A stretch of DNA of 64,000 nt from Myrmaecium sp. VS I D KN 1 (GCA_019775845.1 JADQAV010000003.1:1-64000), one strand, 5' to 3'; shown: positions 12,401 to 23,861, numbered from the stretch's first letter. Notes: generated from the letters alone by a model not told the origin. Numbers and translations are program-made.

Positions 12401-12910
12401 TACGACGATGAGGGTGCGGACAAGGAGAAGAAGAAGTCGCGCACTAGCCGTCTCTTCAAGCGCATGTCCTCGTCCATTTCTCTCACCACCCGCAAGAGCA
12501 TGGCTCAGGTTATGGGTTCGGCCGTGAAGGAAGAGGAGGCGCCTCCACAGTCGAGTGGCCTCGCGTCCGTCTCGGAACCTCCGCCAGCGACCCAGGTTGG
12601 CGACCTCAACGTGCAGCTGCCGGACACCCTCCTCTGGAAACGCCGATGGGTGGAGGTTGACAGCTCTGGCAACATCGTGCTCTCGCTGTCCAAGGCGAAT
12701 GACCACCCGCGCGGCATCGTCAAACGCTTCCACCTCAGCGAATTCCGGGCGCCGTACGCCCCCGATCAGGACCGGCAGGAGATGCCGTACAGCGTGGTGC
12801 TCGACTTTCTCGACGGCCGGACGCTGCAGTGCGCGTGCGAGAGCTACGGCGCGCAGATGGGCGTCCTGCAGGTGCTGCGCAACGCGCACGATGCTTGGAT
12901 TGGGCAGTAG
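9500..12910 (+). CDS. ADF-H and PH domain protein
   Basis: Exons 9500-9573, 9661-9848 and 9903-12910 encode 1,089 residues. Intron 1 has GTGAGT and a CTAAC branch site; intron 2 has GTGCGC...TACAG. Residues 1-130 look like an ADF-homology (cofilin/drebrin-type) actin-binding domain: it opens MSLNGLDDPAVAEAYQSAL, and the G-GGLAEAR, YGFLLYRRRKVIIKYIPEGT and VHFQSIAEKF elements follow the ADF-H strand/helix order. A long Ser/Pro-rich disordered middle includes a short basic helix (EKRRLMKALELRKKQMEAA). Residues 997-1089 form a PH-like domain: LLWKRRWVEVD, a central strand series, then a closing helix with the invariant Trp (HDAWIGQ). A role linking cortical actin to membrane is inferred from the two domains. 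I know of ADF-H proteins of this type in filamentous ascomycetes but cannot give an established gene name. Confidence 0.88.
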
Positions 12911-14468
12911 ACCTTCGCGTCTCTCTCCGACTTTTGATTTCCTCTTCACCCGACATTCCTTCTTGTTAGCAAAACCATACCTCTCTCATGTAACTCTCGT
13001 ATAATTTCCCCCTTTCCACTGATACCAAGCCGTCATTCGTTTTTTTGCTCCCAGGCATTTCTTGACCACACAGCAAGAGCTGGGGGACCATCCTCCCTTG
13101 CTGCTGCATTCACCCGCCTCCTTTTCTCCTACCACTGTTCTCACCGATGCACATCCACATCCACATACGCACCGAAACCCGGCATCTTCCTTTTCTTGTT
13201 CTTACTTCTCTTCTGTGACTATATTCACTCTTCTTTCTTTTTAACTTCTTTACTTCGTCTTTCCTCTTTTCCGGCGCATATTCCCATCTCCCGTGTCACC
13301 TTTCCCGGCGAATCGAATCGAATCGAAGCGAATTGAATTGAATCAGCACAGCCCTGCTTGCTTACTGGCTTTACTGATTTTGCGTGTACAAGATAACCAA
13401 TGCAGAGTTGATGGAAGCGTATGGTTCTTCGTCCGTTACTTGTTAATGGTTTACATATCATCCTGTCTATCTTTCCGCAGGCCCCACTTTCTTCTTTTTT
13501 CTGTTTCGATTCCGGTGGACATTTCATTTGGCGTTTAATTGGGTAAACGCCTACCATTCTTTATCCTCTCCTCCACTTCCTTTTCACTCCCCCTCACCTT
13601 TTCTTCTCGCGATGGAATCTCATTTTCTCCGCTTCTTTTCTCTGTCCTTCTTATTCTTTCTTCACCTTTATGTCCCGCCCGAAGACTCCACAGTCCCCAT
13701 CGTGTCGCGAAGGGTGGAAGGCGAGGAGCGCGAGATTGGAGGCTTTACATACCCCCCTCCATCTCTCGTTCTTCCTTTTTGTTTTGTTGTATTTCATCTT
13801 CTTTCTTCTTCCGAAGCTCTTGGTTTGGCGAGGTGGAGAGTTATCGTTTTCCTTTTCACTGGTGGTTGGGAAACTGCTTTTGGCAGGCACAGTAGTGCTG
13901 GATAGGATGGGATGGGATGAACTGGATGGGTTAGCTAGGTAACTGTCCAGTGCTATCATAATAGTGTTAGAAGGTAGGATAGAGAGGAGAGGATAAAGGA
14001 TCCAAAAGATACCAAGAATAAATTTACTGTTTCCTTGCTCCATTCAGTTGTCAATGCCTTGCGGACTGCTCTTCATTAGAGTCGACAAAGCGTTGACGCT
14101 GTGCGGGCGAACCCTGGCGGTCGGAGGTGTGCCTGACGTGCCTGGAATTTCCCCCACGGAGCCCCCTTCTCCTTCGGCGACCCACAACTGCTCCCCGCGC
14201 AAAGAAGAGAGAGGAGCAACCTGACTTCACATCCAGTCTGTCCCAAGTTATCTACGAGCTCCGACGACCGGCTTCACCAACGGCAACGATACCTACGACC
14301 TGACGATTCGCTCTTTCCAGCCGCCGACGGACCCGTCACTTCACCGCCCACCGCCCACCGCGCCGCCATCCATCCTCCTCCCATCCCATCCTCTCTCCAT
14401 CCACCACGGCAGCGCAGCGCAGCGCGAGGTGAACCATCCATCCGCCCACCTACCCACCTACCTCCACG
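12911..14468. other. Intergenic spacer before TRS31
   Basis: Pyrimidine-rich 3' region of the ADF-H/PH gene followed by the TRS31 promoter. A short run of GAATC/GAATT repeats lies near 13312-13343. Open frames of up to about 125 codons at 13.5-13.9 kb are T/C-rich on one strand and do not look coding. Confidence 0.55.
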
Positions 14469-15502
14469 ATGGCCTCCTCCGCCGGCGTCGGCGCCGCTCC
14501 ACACCCACACTCCCAACACGCCTCCATCACCAGCGCGACCAGCAGCAGTTCGAACCCGCTCTCGCGCACGGCGTCGGCCTCGGGAGGGGGGCCGCGGGCA
14601 CCCAGCATCGCGGGCAGCGTCGCCTCGACCAACGGCAGCACCGGGACCGGGACCGGCACCGGCACCGGCACCGGCACCGGCCTGCGTTACCCATCGAATA
14701 AAAAGACCATCTACGACCGGCAGCTGGGGCGGACGCGGCACGCGGAGCTGAGCCAGGCCGCGTTCGCGTACCTGTTCGGGGAGATGGTGCAGTACGCGCA
14801 GCGGCGGGTGACGGGCATCGCCGATTTGGAGAAGCGGTATGAGCGCCTTCCCTTCCCTTCCCTTTCCACCCTCCCCTTCCCTTCCCGTCTCCGTCTCCGT
14901 CTCCGTCTTTCCCAGCCAGCAACGCTAACTCCCTCCTCCTCCGGGGCAACAGACTCAACAACCAAGGCTACCCCATCGGTCTCAAGCTACTGGACCTACT
15001 ACTCTCACGGCCGCTCAGCGCAACCAGCTCCTCAAGCTCCAGCTCCTCCAGCGGCAGCGGGTCAAGCAGCAGCAGCAGCGGCGGCACGACGACGACGCCG
15101 CAGCCGCGCCCGACGCGAATCCTACCGCTGCTCCAATTCATCACGACGACGCTGTGGCGACACCTCTTCGGCCGGCCCGCCGACGCCCTCGAGCGCTCCG
15201 CCGCCAACCCGGCCGAGTACATGGTCTCCGACAACGAGCCGGTCGTGAACGCGTACCTGAGCGTGCCGCGGGAGATGAGCCAGCTGAACTGCGCGGCCTA
15301 CGTCGCCGGCGTCATCGAGGGCGTCTGCGACGGTGCGGGGTTTGCCACCAAGGGCGTCACGGCGCATTGGGTGAGTGAGCCGGGTGCGGGGACGGGAGCT
15401 GCGGGTGCTGCGCAGGAGATGTGGCCTGGGAAGACGGTTTTCTTGATTCGGTTTCGGGAGGAGGTGCTTGAGAGGGAGGAGGTGTTGGGGAGGGCGGGGT
15501 GA
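14469..15502 (+). CDS. TRAPP complex subunit Trs31 (TRAPPC5)
   Basis: Exons 14469-14836 and 14953-15502 give 305 residues. The 116-nt intron has GTATGA, a CTAAC branch site and an ACAG acceptor. Trs31 is a Bet3-fold core subunit of TRAPP, the exchange factor for Ypt1/Rab1 (and Rab11-type GTPases in TRAPPII) at the Golgi. The core is residues 77-120 (IYDRQLGRTRHAELSQAAFA, then FGEMVQYAQRRV), continuing after the intron with LNNQGYPIGLKLLDLLL, EYMVSDNEPVVN and MSQLNCAAYVAGVIEGV. The protein is longer than human TRAPPC5 (about 188 residues) because of a Ser/Thr/Gly-rich N-terminus with a Gly-Thr dipeptide repeat (from GGCACC-type DNA repeats) and a poly-Ser/Gly loop directly after the intron. 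Confidence 0.95.
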
Positions 15503-16084
15503 GGTGGAAGACGACATGAGGAGGGAGGGGGTTGTGGGAGGAAGAGATGGGGAGAGCGGTGTGTGATGGCGTGCGGCAATGGCATAGAAGAAGCTGTCTT
15601 TGGGCATATGTTCTGTTGGCGTGGAGTTCTGGGGCGGCGTTCAGTTTACGATATCTACTTCCTATTCTCGTTCACTCCATTTCTTTCTCTAAAGCGAGAT
15701 GTGGCGTGGGATGAAGACGGCTATTCGATTATGTGGATTGGGGAGGAGGGAAAGTGGGAATAAGGGGAGCATGATATGGCATGGTTCGGCAGAGGCGGCG
15801 ACGACGGCGGTTTGCGGAGTGCGGAGCAGGTGGCATCATGCGGAAACCTACCTTCACTACTCGACCGGAGCGGGTGGACATGAAGACCAGAATTCGATGT
15901 CTCAAAGTGTAGAAGGGAAAAGAAGAGAATCTATATGAGCACTTCCTCGAGCACGAGCGATTTTCTCTCTTTTCATTCCAATCATTCATTCGCTCGTCTT
16001 TCTATTCATCGCTCATCGCTCATCCCTCCCTTCTCTCCTCCCTCTCCTCCCCTCCTCTCCACCTCCCCCCAAGCCCCTCAAATG
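15503..16084. other. Convergent 3' spacer
   Basis: 582 bp between the 3' ends of TRS31 and the bestrophin-like gene. I see no gene in it. Confidence 0.6.
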
Positions 16085-17269
16085 CTAAAACGTCCCCCCC
16101 ACCGCCCCCCTCTCCTCCCACTCCCTAACCAACACGCCCACCTCGACCCGCGCATCCTCGACCAAGCCATCCATCTTGACGTCGACGCGGTCGTAGCCGA
16201 AGGGGTCCTCGAGCAGGCCGCCGATGGCCTCGACGCCGTAGAGGGTGAAGGCGACGACGCCGACGAGCCAGACGGAGCCGAAGCCCCACTCGTCGACGGT
16301 GGCGAAGGGGAGGACGGCGCAGTAGAGGGCGAGGACCTGGCGGTGGTGGATGAGGTGGGCGACGGGGATGGGCGTCGTGTGGATCGTTTCCATGGTGCCG
16401 AAGGCGGCGGTCAGGGCGGCGAGCTGGGTGTGTAGGTAGGCGGCTACGGGGGGTTGGATTTGTGGGGGGGAGGAGCTGCTGCTGCTGTGTTGAAGGGAGG
16501 CGATGTAGGATTCGAGGTGCACGGCGAGTTGGACGGGGAGGGGGAGGCCGCGGTCCTCGAGCCCCCGGAAGGCGGGGGGCAGGAGCGGGGTGTATTCTGG
16601 GTTGTTGGCGGCGTCGTCGTCGTGGTGGCTGGGGGTGAAAGGGTCGGCGTTGGGGAGGGAAGGGCGACGGGGCGGAGAGAAGGAGGGCGTTGGGGTCGTT
16701 CGGGTGGTACTGGCGGTGCTGCCGAATGGAAACGACGGCGAGCGGGCCAAGTCGGCGGCCATGTTCCACTCGGCGCGGAGGTTGTGCTTGATGGCGTAGA
16801 GGAGGGCGACGAGGATGCGGAGGGCGCGTTCGAGGGCGGCTTCCTCGGCCGGGGCGAGGGCGGCGGCCTGGCGACGCTCCTTGTCGCGGGCGACGGCGAG
16901 GAAGGCGCGGGCGAGGTTGCGGACGGCGGTCGTGCAGGCCGTCATCGCGTTCCGGCCGGACCAGAACCGCTCGTACGAGGTCGAGTTGCGGAAGACGAGC
17001 ATGAGGCCGACGACGATGGAGAGCGAGGGCACGAGCGAGGAGGGCAGCCCCAGGCTCCCCGATGACAGCCGGTCCAGGTAGACGACCAGCGCGGTGAAGA
17101 GGCAGTGCAGCGTCACCGGCACCACGATCTGGCCGTGCACCGCGCCCTTGGAGAAGCGCAGGACCAGCGGCCACCGTCGTGGTTTCCGCCGGCTGCTGTT
17201 GTAGAGCGGGTACGTCGCCGTGGGCGGCGGCGGCGGAGGCGGGGGACGGGTGCGGAAGTCGGGCATCAT
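16085..17269 (-). CDS. Bestrophin-like (UPF0187) anion channel
   Basis: 394 residues in one exon; adjacent ATGs at 17269 and 17266 both fit. After a Pro-rich N-terminus (PPPPPPPP) come the bestrophin/RFP-TM features: a basic stretch then GQIVVPVTLHCLFTALVVYL, VGLMLVFRNSTSYERFWSGR (the most conserved segment of the family) and AVRNLARAF. A central low-complexity Ser/Pro loop separates these from the second half, where FATVDEWGFGSVWLVGVVAF and the VEAIGGLLEDPFGYDRVDVK region give the typical C-terminal signature. Family members are chloride or bicarbonate channels; the membrane compartment in fungi is not settled. Same strand as MAS2, which starts upstream of it in genome order and is separated by 666 bp. 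Confidence 0.93.
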   Translation of the reverse strand: MMPDFRTRPPPPPPPPTATYPLYNSSRRKPRRWPLVLRFSKGAVHGQIVVPVTLHCLFTALVVYLDRLSSGSLGLPSSLVPSLSIVVGLMLVFRNSTSYERFWSGRNAMTACTTAVRNLARAFLAVARDKERRQAAALAPAEEAALERALRILVALLYAIKHNLRAEWNMAADLARSPSFPFGSTASTTRTTPTPSFSPPRRPSLPNADPFTPSHHDDDAANNPEYTPLLPPAFRGLEDRGLPLPVQLAVHLESYIASLQHSSSSSSPPQIQPPVAAYLHTQLAALTAAFGTMETIHTTPIPVAHLIHHRQVLALYCAVLPFATVDEWGFGSVWLVGVVAFTLYGVEAIGGLLEDPFGYDRVDVKMDGLVEDARVEVGVLVREWEERGAVGGTF

Positions 17270-17935
17270 GGTGAGGGGCGGAGGGAGGGTGGAGAGAGGG
17301 AAGGAAGAGGAGGGAAAGTGATCTTCAACTCTGAGAGCGCGTGCGAGAGGAAGTCTTTGTTTTGATTGCCCTGTACCAGAACATAGATCAAGTACTATTT
17401 ACGCGAAGCGTACATAAACTTCCGTGCGGTACACATAAAAGATGTCCAGCAACGCGGGGTAACTTCAAGGGTTCCTGTTTCACGGGTTCAAGGGTCTTCG
17501 CCAAAAGTGGCGGTGTATCCAACGGACACACCCCCCACTCGAGCCACTCGGCCACTGACCGTCAGGCTATTTCTCAAAGAGAGATGACTTTGTGGTCCAG
17601 AGACATGAAATATATACACAAAGATATTTACCGATCCATACAATACAAAGACATCTGTACATCGGACATGGGACGTTTCGTTTGAGAAAGCTTTCCTTTT
17701 TCTTCTTTTTCCCTTGCTCCTCTTCTTCGTCTCTCTTTTGCCCGTTGCAACCATCATCACCACCTCCAGCGAACCTCCAGAGGAAAGAAAAAAAAAGACC
17801 TGATCTACAACCCCAAAAAAGAGAATCATAAGACACCATACTCATACACAACCCCTCGCCCCAAAACAATAGCAGAGAGGAGAAAGAAAAAAAAAAATGC
17901 AATGCAATGCCAATACCATCACCTTACTTCCCCCC
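17270..17935. other. Spacer between bestrophin-like gene and MAS2
   Basis: 666 bp holding the bestrophin-like promoter and the MAS2 3' region. It is A/C-rich near 17780-17900 with poly-A stretches. No gene seen. Confidence 0.55.
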
Positions 17936-19678
17936 TCATCTCCTCCCTAACTTCCACCGCGCAATCCGCTCCTGGATCTCCGCCCAGCCAAACTCCTTCC
18001 TCCGCACGCCCTCCTCCTCACCCTCCTGGAGCACGACCGTCGGCGCACCGCTGCCGTTTCCCGGATTCCGCACCTCCCCACCAAACACCTCCTTGGCCAC
18101 GCGGCGCAGGTCCGCGACCGTGACCGCCTCGATCCGCTCGCACATCTCCTTGACCCCGACCTTGCGGCCGTGGACCTGGACCTGCCGGCCCAGGTCCTCC
18201 AGCTCGACCATCCGGCTCTCCAGGTTCATGAGCAGGGAGCTGCGGAGCTGGTTCTTGGCCCGGCGCACCTCCGCCTCGCCCAGCGCCGCGTACCCGCCCT
18301 CCCGGCCCAGCGCGCTCAGCTCCCGGCACATCACCTCGAGCATCTGGCTGACCCGCGCCGGCGAGCACGACGCCGCAATCCCGAACACCCCGCTGTCCCG
18401 GTAGCTGTGGTTGAACGCCACGCAGCTTTCCACCCAGCCGTGCTGGTTGAGGACGTTGGTGTAGAGGCGCGAGTACATGCCCTTGCCCGGCCCGCCCGCG
18501 CTGAAGGAGCCGCCGCCGCCCAGGAGCGTCTGCAGCGTCGCGAGCGCGTAGATGTCCGGGCTCGAGACGGGGAGGGCCTCGAAGGCGAGGTGGATGTGCG
18601 AGAGCCGGGGGAGGGCCGGGTTGAGCGGAGGCGGGAGCGGGGGCAGCGTGAGGAAGCCGCCGGTGTAGTGGGCGGGGATGGTGGTGTCGATCGGCGGGAA
18701 GGTGAGCGGCGTGGAGGTGGCTGGTTGGTTGGTGTGTGAGAGCGACTTGATGAACGGGAGTCGGTTGATCAGACCGGGGTGCTCCTTCTCGTGGGGAGTG
18801 GAGGGGGTGGTGGATGTGGGGGAGGAGGTGGGAAGGGCGGGGGCGGCGCCGACGCCCTTGGGCATGTCCCCAAAGTACTGCTCGGCCAGGCGGACGGCGG
18901 CGTCGTGCTCGACACCGGCGAAAGCGAGCACCATGCGCTCGGGCTTGTAGAACTCGCGGCGGTAGGCCAGGATGGTCTCGCGGTTGATCTCGGGCAGGCG
19001 CTCCTTGGGGCAGAGGAGCGGGTTGCCGAGCGTGTTGTCCTTGTAGGCGGCGGTGTGTACGAGCTCAGGCAGGATAAGCTCGGGCTTGGACCAGATCTCG
19101 CCGATCTCGTAGTCGGCGGTCTCGAGCTGCTGCTGGACCTCCTCCTCCGTCACGAGGGGGTCGCGGATGGTCTCGGCGAGAAGGGCGACGGCAGCGGGGA
19201 CGGCGGCGTTGAAGGTCGCGGACTGGTACATGAGCGACTCGCGCGAGGAGGCGCACTGGATGTTGCCGCCGAGCGACTCGAGCGACTCGATCATCTCGTC
19301 GACGGTCCGCTTGGTGGTGGACTTGAACGCGAGCCGGTCGACGATGTGGGAGACGCCCCGGAGCTCCTCGTTCTCGTACCGCGAGCCGGCATCGATGTAG
19401 ACGCCGATGCCAGAGAAGTGGCCGGGCAAGGCTTCGGTCGCGACGCGAAGGCCGTTGGGGAGGGTCGTGATCTGGTCGAGCTCGGCGGGGTCCTGCAGGA
19501 GTGAGCAATTGGTGTCAGTCGTGAGAGAGAGAGAGGTTGCGGGGAAGAGGGCGTGATGCTGTACCTTCTCCTCCGCCGTGGCGGTCGCCAGATGCCGGGC
19601 ATGATGTGTGCTGGCGGGCAGGCGTGCTATCCTCTGCAATGGCCGCGGAATGGCTCGAAGCGTGCGAGGTTGCAGCAT
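17936..19678 (-). CDS. Mitochondrial processing peptidase alpha subunit
   Basis: Exons 19678-19565 and 19492-17936 give 556 residues. The 72-nt intron (19564-19493) has GTACAG, a CTGAC branch and a TGCAG acceptor; its length is a multiple of three and it has no stop, so it could be misread as coding. Alpha-MPP pairs with beta-MPP in the matrix to remove presequences. Residues 1-38 are an Arg-rich presequence. Residues 39-90 match the M16 peptidase start (TLPNGLRVATE, GIGVYIDAGSRYE). The site that is the HxxEH zinc motif in the beta subunit reads HIVDRLAF (87-94), as expected for the non-catalytic alpha subunit. The glycine-rich substrate loop LLGGGGSFSAGGPGKGMYSR is at about 361-380. A low-complexity insert of some 60 residues lies near 255-315. 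Confidence 0.96.
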   Translation of the reverse strand: MLQPRTLRAIPRPLQRIARLPASTHHARHLATATAEEKVQHHALFPATSLSLTTDTNCSLLQDPAELDQITTLPNGLRVATEALPGHFSGIGVYIDAGSRYENEELRGVSHIVDRLAFKSTTKRTVDEMIESLESLGGNIQCASSRESLMYQSATFNAAVPAAVALLAETIRDPLVTEEEVQQQLETADYEIGEIWSKPELILPELVHTAAYKDNTLGNPLLCPKERLPEINRETILAYRREFYKPERMVLAFAGVEHDAAVRLAEQYFGDMPKGVGAAPALPTSSPTSTTPSTPHEKEHPGLINRLPFIKSLSHTNQPATSTPLTFPPIDTTIPAHYTGGFLTLPPLPPPLNPALPRLSHIHLAFEALPVSSPDIYALATLQTLLGGGGSFSAGGPGKGMYSRLYTNVLNQHGWVESCVAFNHSYRDSGVFGIAASCSPARVSQMLEVMCRELSALGREGGYAALGEAEVRRAKNQLRSSLLMNLESRMVELEDLGRQVQVHGRKVGVKEMCERIEAVTVADLRRVAKEVFGGEVRNPGNGSGAPTVVLQEGEEEGVRRKEFGWAEIQERIARWKLGRR

Positions 19679-20626
19679 GGCCGGAAAGAGTGTGTGGAGG
19701 TGGTGATGGGGAGGGTGGTGGGTGGTGGGTGGTGGGTGGTGGGAGGTGAGAGGTATCAAACGGAGAGAAGGTGGTTGGCCGGGGATGCCGAAAATTGAGA
19801 GACCCCGGATGGTTTGGGGGATTTCCGGCGAGTTGCTGACGGGGATGGGGAATCGCCGTCGCTCTCCGCGGTCGCCAAGAGTTGTACCAAGAGTCAGGCA
19901 GTCAGGCATGAAGTGAGGCAGTAAGGCAAAACGATAGTAAGACACTCAGGCACCCATCCATACATCATTCCGCACATGCCCTGGGTCCAAGGGAGTGGCT
20001 AGACCTGCTCTGTACTAAAAAAGTGCTAGACTTATCGACCGCAACGGTTCTATCGATTCGGCTGCCGTCAAGTTTTTTTTTTTTCCTCCCTCGGTCTGGC
20101 AGAAGTATTGGTGACGGCGGTCCGCTTGTACGGATACAGCGACGCCGGCGCAACGCTGTCAGCCTGGCAAGCCTAGGTCAGGCATCGTCGCGCCTCTCTT
20201 TCCCGGCCTTTGCCCGTCCTGCCGGTTAGTGTACAACGGATGTGTGTCTGTCTGCCTGTCAGCCTGAGGCGGAGCGGCCTGGACGCCTGGAAACGGAGCA
20301 CATGGCAACCGGAAGGGGGAAAAGGAGGGGAGGAGGGAGGCAACACGGCGCAACGCCACTGCCACTGGCATGGACAGGCCAGTCGATAGCTTACCTTTGG
20401 GGTAGAACAGAACATCTGGATGGATGAAGGGATACTAATTCATGCTATTGCCATCCCCCTCCAATCTCTCGGATTTTCACCGTCCCATCACATCTTTTTC
20501 ATCTTCAATCCCGTTTGCCAGTCAAGTCAACTGCCGGTCGCTGATTGTTGCTGGTCGTCGTTGGCCTGCCAGCACCAGCAAGCAGCAGCAGACCAGCACC
20601 GGCACCTTCCACCCCTGACCTCTCTC

Positions 20627-20660
<34 letters not shown>

Positions 20661-21043
20661 CCATCATCCCCCACCTGGGCACCCACCCAACCCAGCCAGC
20701 CAGAAGCAGCAGCAGCAGCAGCAGAAGCAGCAGAGGGAACAATCCACCAGCCGGCACGCGACCATACGCTGGGTTGTTGCCCATTGCCCCCCTCTCTTCT
20801 CGCCGGGATTTCTTTTTCAAGTCGCTCTTACTTGGAGTACCACCAATCAACCGGCCAACCGAGCCACTCTACTCGATCCGCCTCCAACGCAGTCGCACTC
20901 CGCTCTTCCTCTCCCTCTCTCCCTCTCGCTCTCTCCCCCAGCAACCAAGGCTGCGGTCGCTTGGGCCGGTCCGGGCACTGCTGCTTGCCTGTTCCTGCGC
21001 GTCCACCACCGATCAGTACCGTGCCTAGGTATCTGCCTCAGGT
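19679..21043. other. Divergent region MAS2 / DMA1
   Basis: 1.36 kb between the two start codons. It holds a GGT-type repeat just upstream of MAS2 (about 19718-19745), a T13 run near 20072, a (TC)n run at about 20631-20659 and an imperfect CAG repeat at about 20706-20735. The last 600 nt are CT-rich and probably the long DMA1 leader. No gene seen. Confidence 0.6.
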
Positions 21044-23156
21044 ATGATGTTCACGACGCCTGCCCCGTCCGCTCCGACCTTGTCCACGACCACCTCGCCC
21101 GCCTCGCCCACCTCACCCACTCGCTCAGGCAGACTGCGAGGCCTCAGCTACCTCCGCTCCTACACCCACAACCACATCTCCTCCCACCTCTCCCACTCCT
21201 CCAACGCCTCCAGCACCTCCTCCGCCGCCCATCGCCGCCCCTCGCTCTCCCGCACCCGCAGCTCGCCCGCCTCCCACGCCCTGCGCCGCTCCAGCACCCA
21301 CCCCGACCAGCTCCCAACCGCCTCCCGTACCGCACACCCCGAATCCACCTCCGCCGCCGCCTCGTCCGATAACACCACCGACGGCTGGCTGCCTTCAGTT
21401 GGAGGAAGCCACGGCGCGGCCACCGCTTCCGTCCGTCAGGACAACACCCTCACCACCGGCGAGACCACATCCGCCTCCACCATGACCCGATCGCGAACGG
21501 AGCCCGGAGCCTCCTCCTCTTCCGCCGCCGCCGCTGCCGCCTCCACCCTCGCCGGCGCGGACGGTGCGGCCGAGCGGGCGGAGGGACAGACCCCCAAGCC
21601 GCCGCTGCCCTCCATCCGCTTTATCCCCCATCAGGACCCTCGCGCCACTCGCCCGTCGCTGCAGTTCCCGCCCATCACCCGCACCTTGCCGGACGAGTCG
21701 TGCGTGATCAAAATCGGCCGGTACTCGGAACGAGATAACATCCCCGACGTGCCAATGAACGTGCCCTCGGCGGCCCCCGTCGGCTTCAAGTCTAAGGTGG
21801 TGAGCCGCAAGCACTGCGTCTTCTGGTGCGAGAATTCGCAATGGTACATCAAGGACGTCAAGAGCTCTTCCGGCACCTTTCTGAACCACATCCGCCTCAG
21901 CCAGCCCGGCGTCGAGTCGAAGCCGTACAAGGTCAAGGATGGTGACATCGTTCAGCTGGGCATCGACTTTCGCGGAGGCGAGGAGATGATCTTCCGATGC
22001 GTGAAGATTCGGATCGAGTGCAATCGAGGTTGGCAGCAGGGGCTGAACACGTTCAAGTACGTCCGCATTGTGCTGCGTTACCAGATGACTGCGTGCTGAC
22101 TCCCGTCTCCAGTAAACAAACCCACCAGCGCCTGCGGAAGCTCGCCAAGATTGCGTCCAGCCACAAGGACAGCGACGCGGCCTCGACCACCACGTCCGAG
22201 TGCTCCATCTGTCTTATGAATATTGCAGTAAGTACCCCCTCTCCACGCCGCGGCGATGATCGGCTCTAACATAACACCGCCAGCCCTGCCAATCGCTCTT
22301 CGTCGCGCCGTGCTCCCACGTCTGGCACTACAAATGCATCCGCCCCATCCTGACTGGACACACCTATCCCACCTTCCTCTGCCCCAATTGCCGTGGCGTG
22401 ACCGATCTGGAAGCGGACGTAGACGAGCCGGAGGAGGAGTGGGAAGACGACTTCGAGATTGAAGATCAGGGCCACACTGCCGCCGCCAATACCACCACCA
22501 CTAGCACCAACCCTCTCTCCGCTCTTCCCGAAGAAGGTTCCTCACCCTCCGCCCTTCCCGCTCCACGTCCCTCCTCCGCCTTCATGACCGACGCCGACCT
22601 CGCCGCAGCCATGGAAAACGCGCACATCGCCTCGCAGTCCGACTCCTCCTCCTCCGCCTCCGCCTCCGCCTCTGCTCATCCACCAACGACCCACCGCGCC
22701 AACCCCGCCGCCACACCCCTCCGCCACACCCTCGTCCCCTCCACCCCCTCCACCGCCGTGGCCCCTCCCTCCGCCTTCGCCTCCTCCTCCTCCTCCACCA
22801 CCACCCCCCTCCCCATCTCCTCCTCCACCGGCGCCGCCGCCTCTCACCGTCGACGCCGCTTCTCCGCCACCTCGTCCTCCGAATCCTCCTCCTCCGAATC
22901 CTCCTGCGCCGCCGGGTCCGACTCGGCGTCGAACGAGGACGGGGATGGCGAGGGCGGCTCCGGGGGGCGGGGACGCGGACGCGGAGTGCTCTTGTCCGCC
23001 GGTGCTGCGGCTGCTGCTGCTGCGGATGGGGGCGCGCGGGCGGGGAGCGAGTGTCCCATGACGCCGCGGAATGATGCGGGCCCGTTTGTGTTGGATGGGC
23101 AGGGGCAGGGTGGTGTTGGTGGTGGGAATGGAAGTGGGGTTGTGGCGGGGTCGTGA
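21044..23156 (+). CDS. DMA1-type FHA-RING E3 ubiquitin ligase
   Basis: Exons 21044-22056, 22113-22227 and 22284-23156 encode 666 residues; both 56-nt introns are GT-AG. A Ser/Thr/Pro-rich N-terminus leads to an FHA domain at about 190-325 with the phosphothreonine-binding residues visible: GR at 225-226, SRKH at 254-257 and SSGTFLN at 275-281. A RING finger follows at 368-412 (CSIC, then CSHVWH, C394, CPNC), split by intron 2. This FHA-then-RING order is that of Dma1/Dma2 and Chfr-class ligases, which delay septation or mitotic exit and regulate septins. After the RING there is an acidic stretch and a 230-residue Ser-rich tail. Tandem ATGs at 21044 and 21047 are equally possible starts. Confidence 0.95.
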
Positions 23157-23861
23157 GTGGTGGGTGGTGGGGAGGTGTCTGCAGAGGGGGGGTTTAATGT
23201 ATTGTAGTATAGTCGTCGTGTGTTGCTCTGTGTATTGTACGGTGTCGGCATTTGTATCTATGAGCTGATGGATGGGGTGTGTGTAGTGTAGTATGCCCGG
23301 GCGTGGAAGATTGCTAGAGAAGGGGAAGGGGAAGGGGGAAGGCGGTCATGCGTTGTGGTTGCAGCGTTGCTATGTTTGCGTCCTGTCTTTTTGTGTTTAG
23401 CTAGCGTGACTTGCATTTATAGTCTCCTTCCATTTCTTTTCCCTTTTTTTTTTTCTTTACTCTTATATACGCTGGCATATCATCCACTATCTGTACATAT
23501 AGTATCTATCCTACACGCTATATATCTTTTCTGTCTCTCTGTGGTTAGTACCTTATCGCTTCACTTTGAGATCAAGCATTCCTTCTCCCCTTGTTTCTTG
23601 GCCGTTTGTTGCCGGTGTCGGTGTTGTTGTCTTGCTTTGCTTTTCCGTCTGACTTCCCTCTCCACCCTGCCCTTCCTTCTGGCCTCTGTGGAAGGTGCAT
23701 GGGAAGAGAGAGAGAAGGGGGGGGGGACAGGCAGGCAAGAGGATAGCATACTGTAGTGTAAGATAGTATGAAATACCGCCGGGATATTCTTTCTCGTTTT
23801 CCTGCCTCCAATGCTTTCTCCGTTCCTCTTGTTTGGTACATCGTTGTGTTCTTTCGGGGGT

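Noticed and set aside
16125-17174. 349-codon Arg/Pro-rich frame overlapping the bestrophin-like gene
   Set aside because: An out-of-frame reading of the same GC-rich strand; the bestrophin signature is in the other frame.
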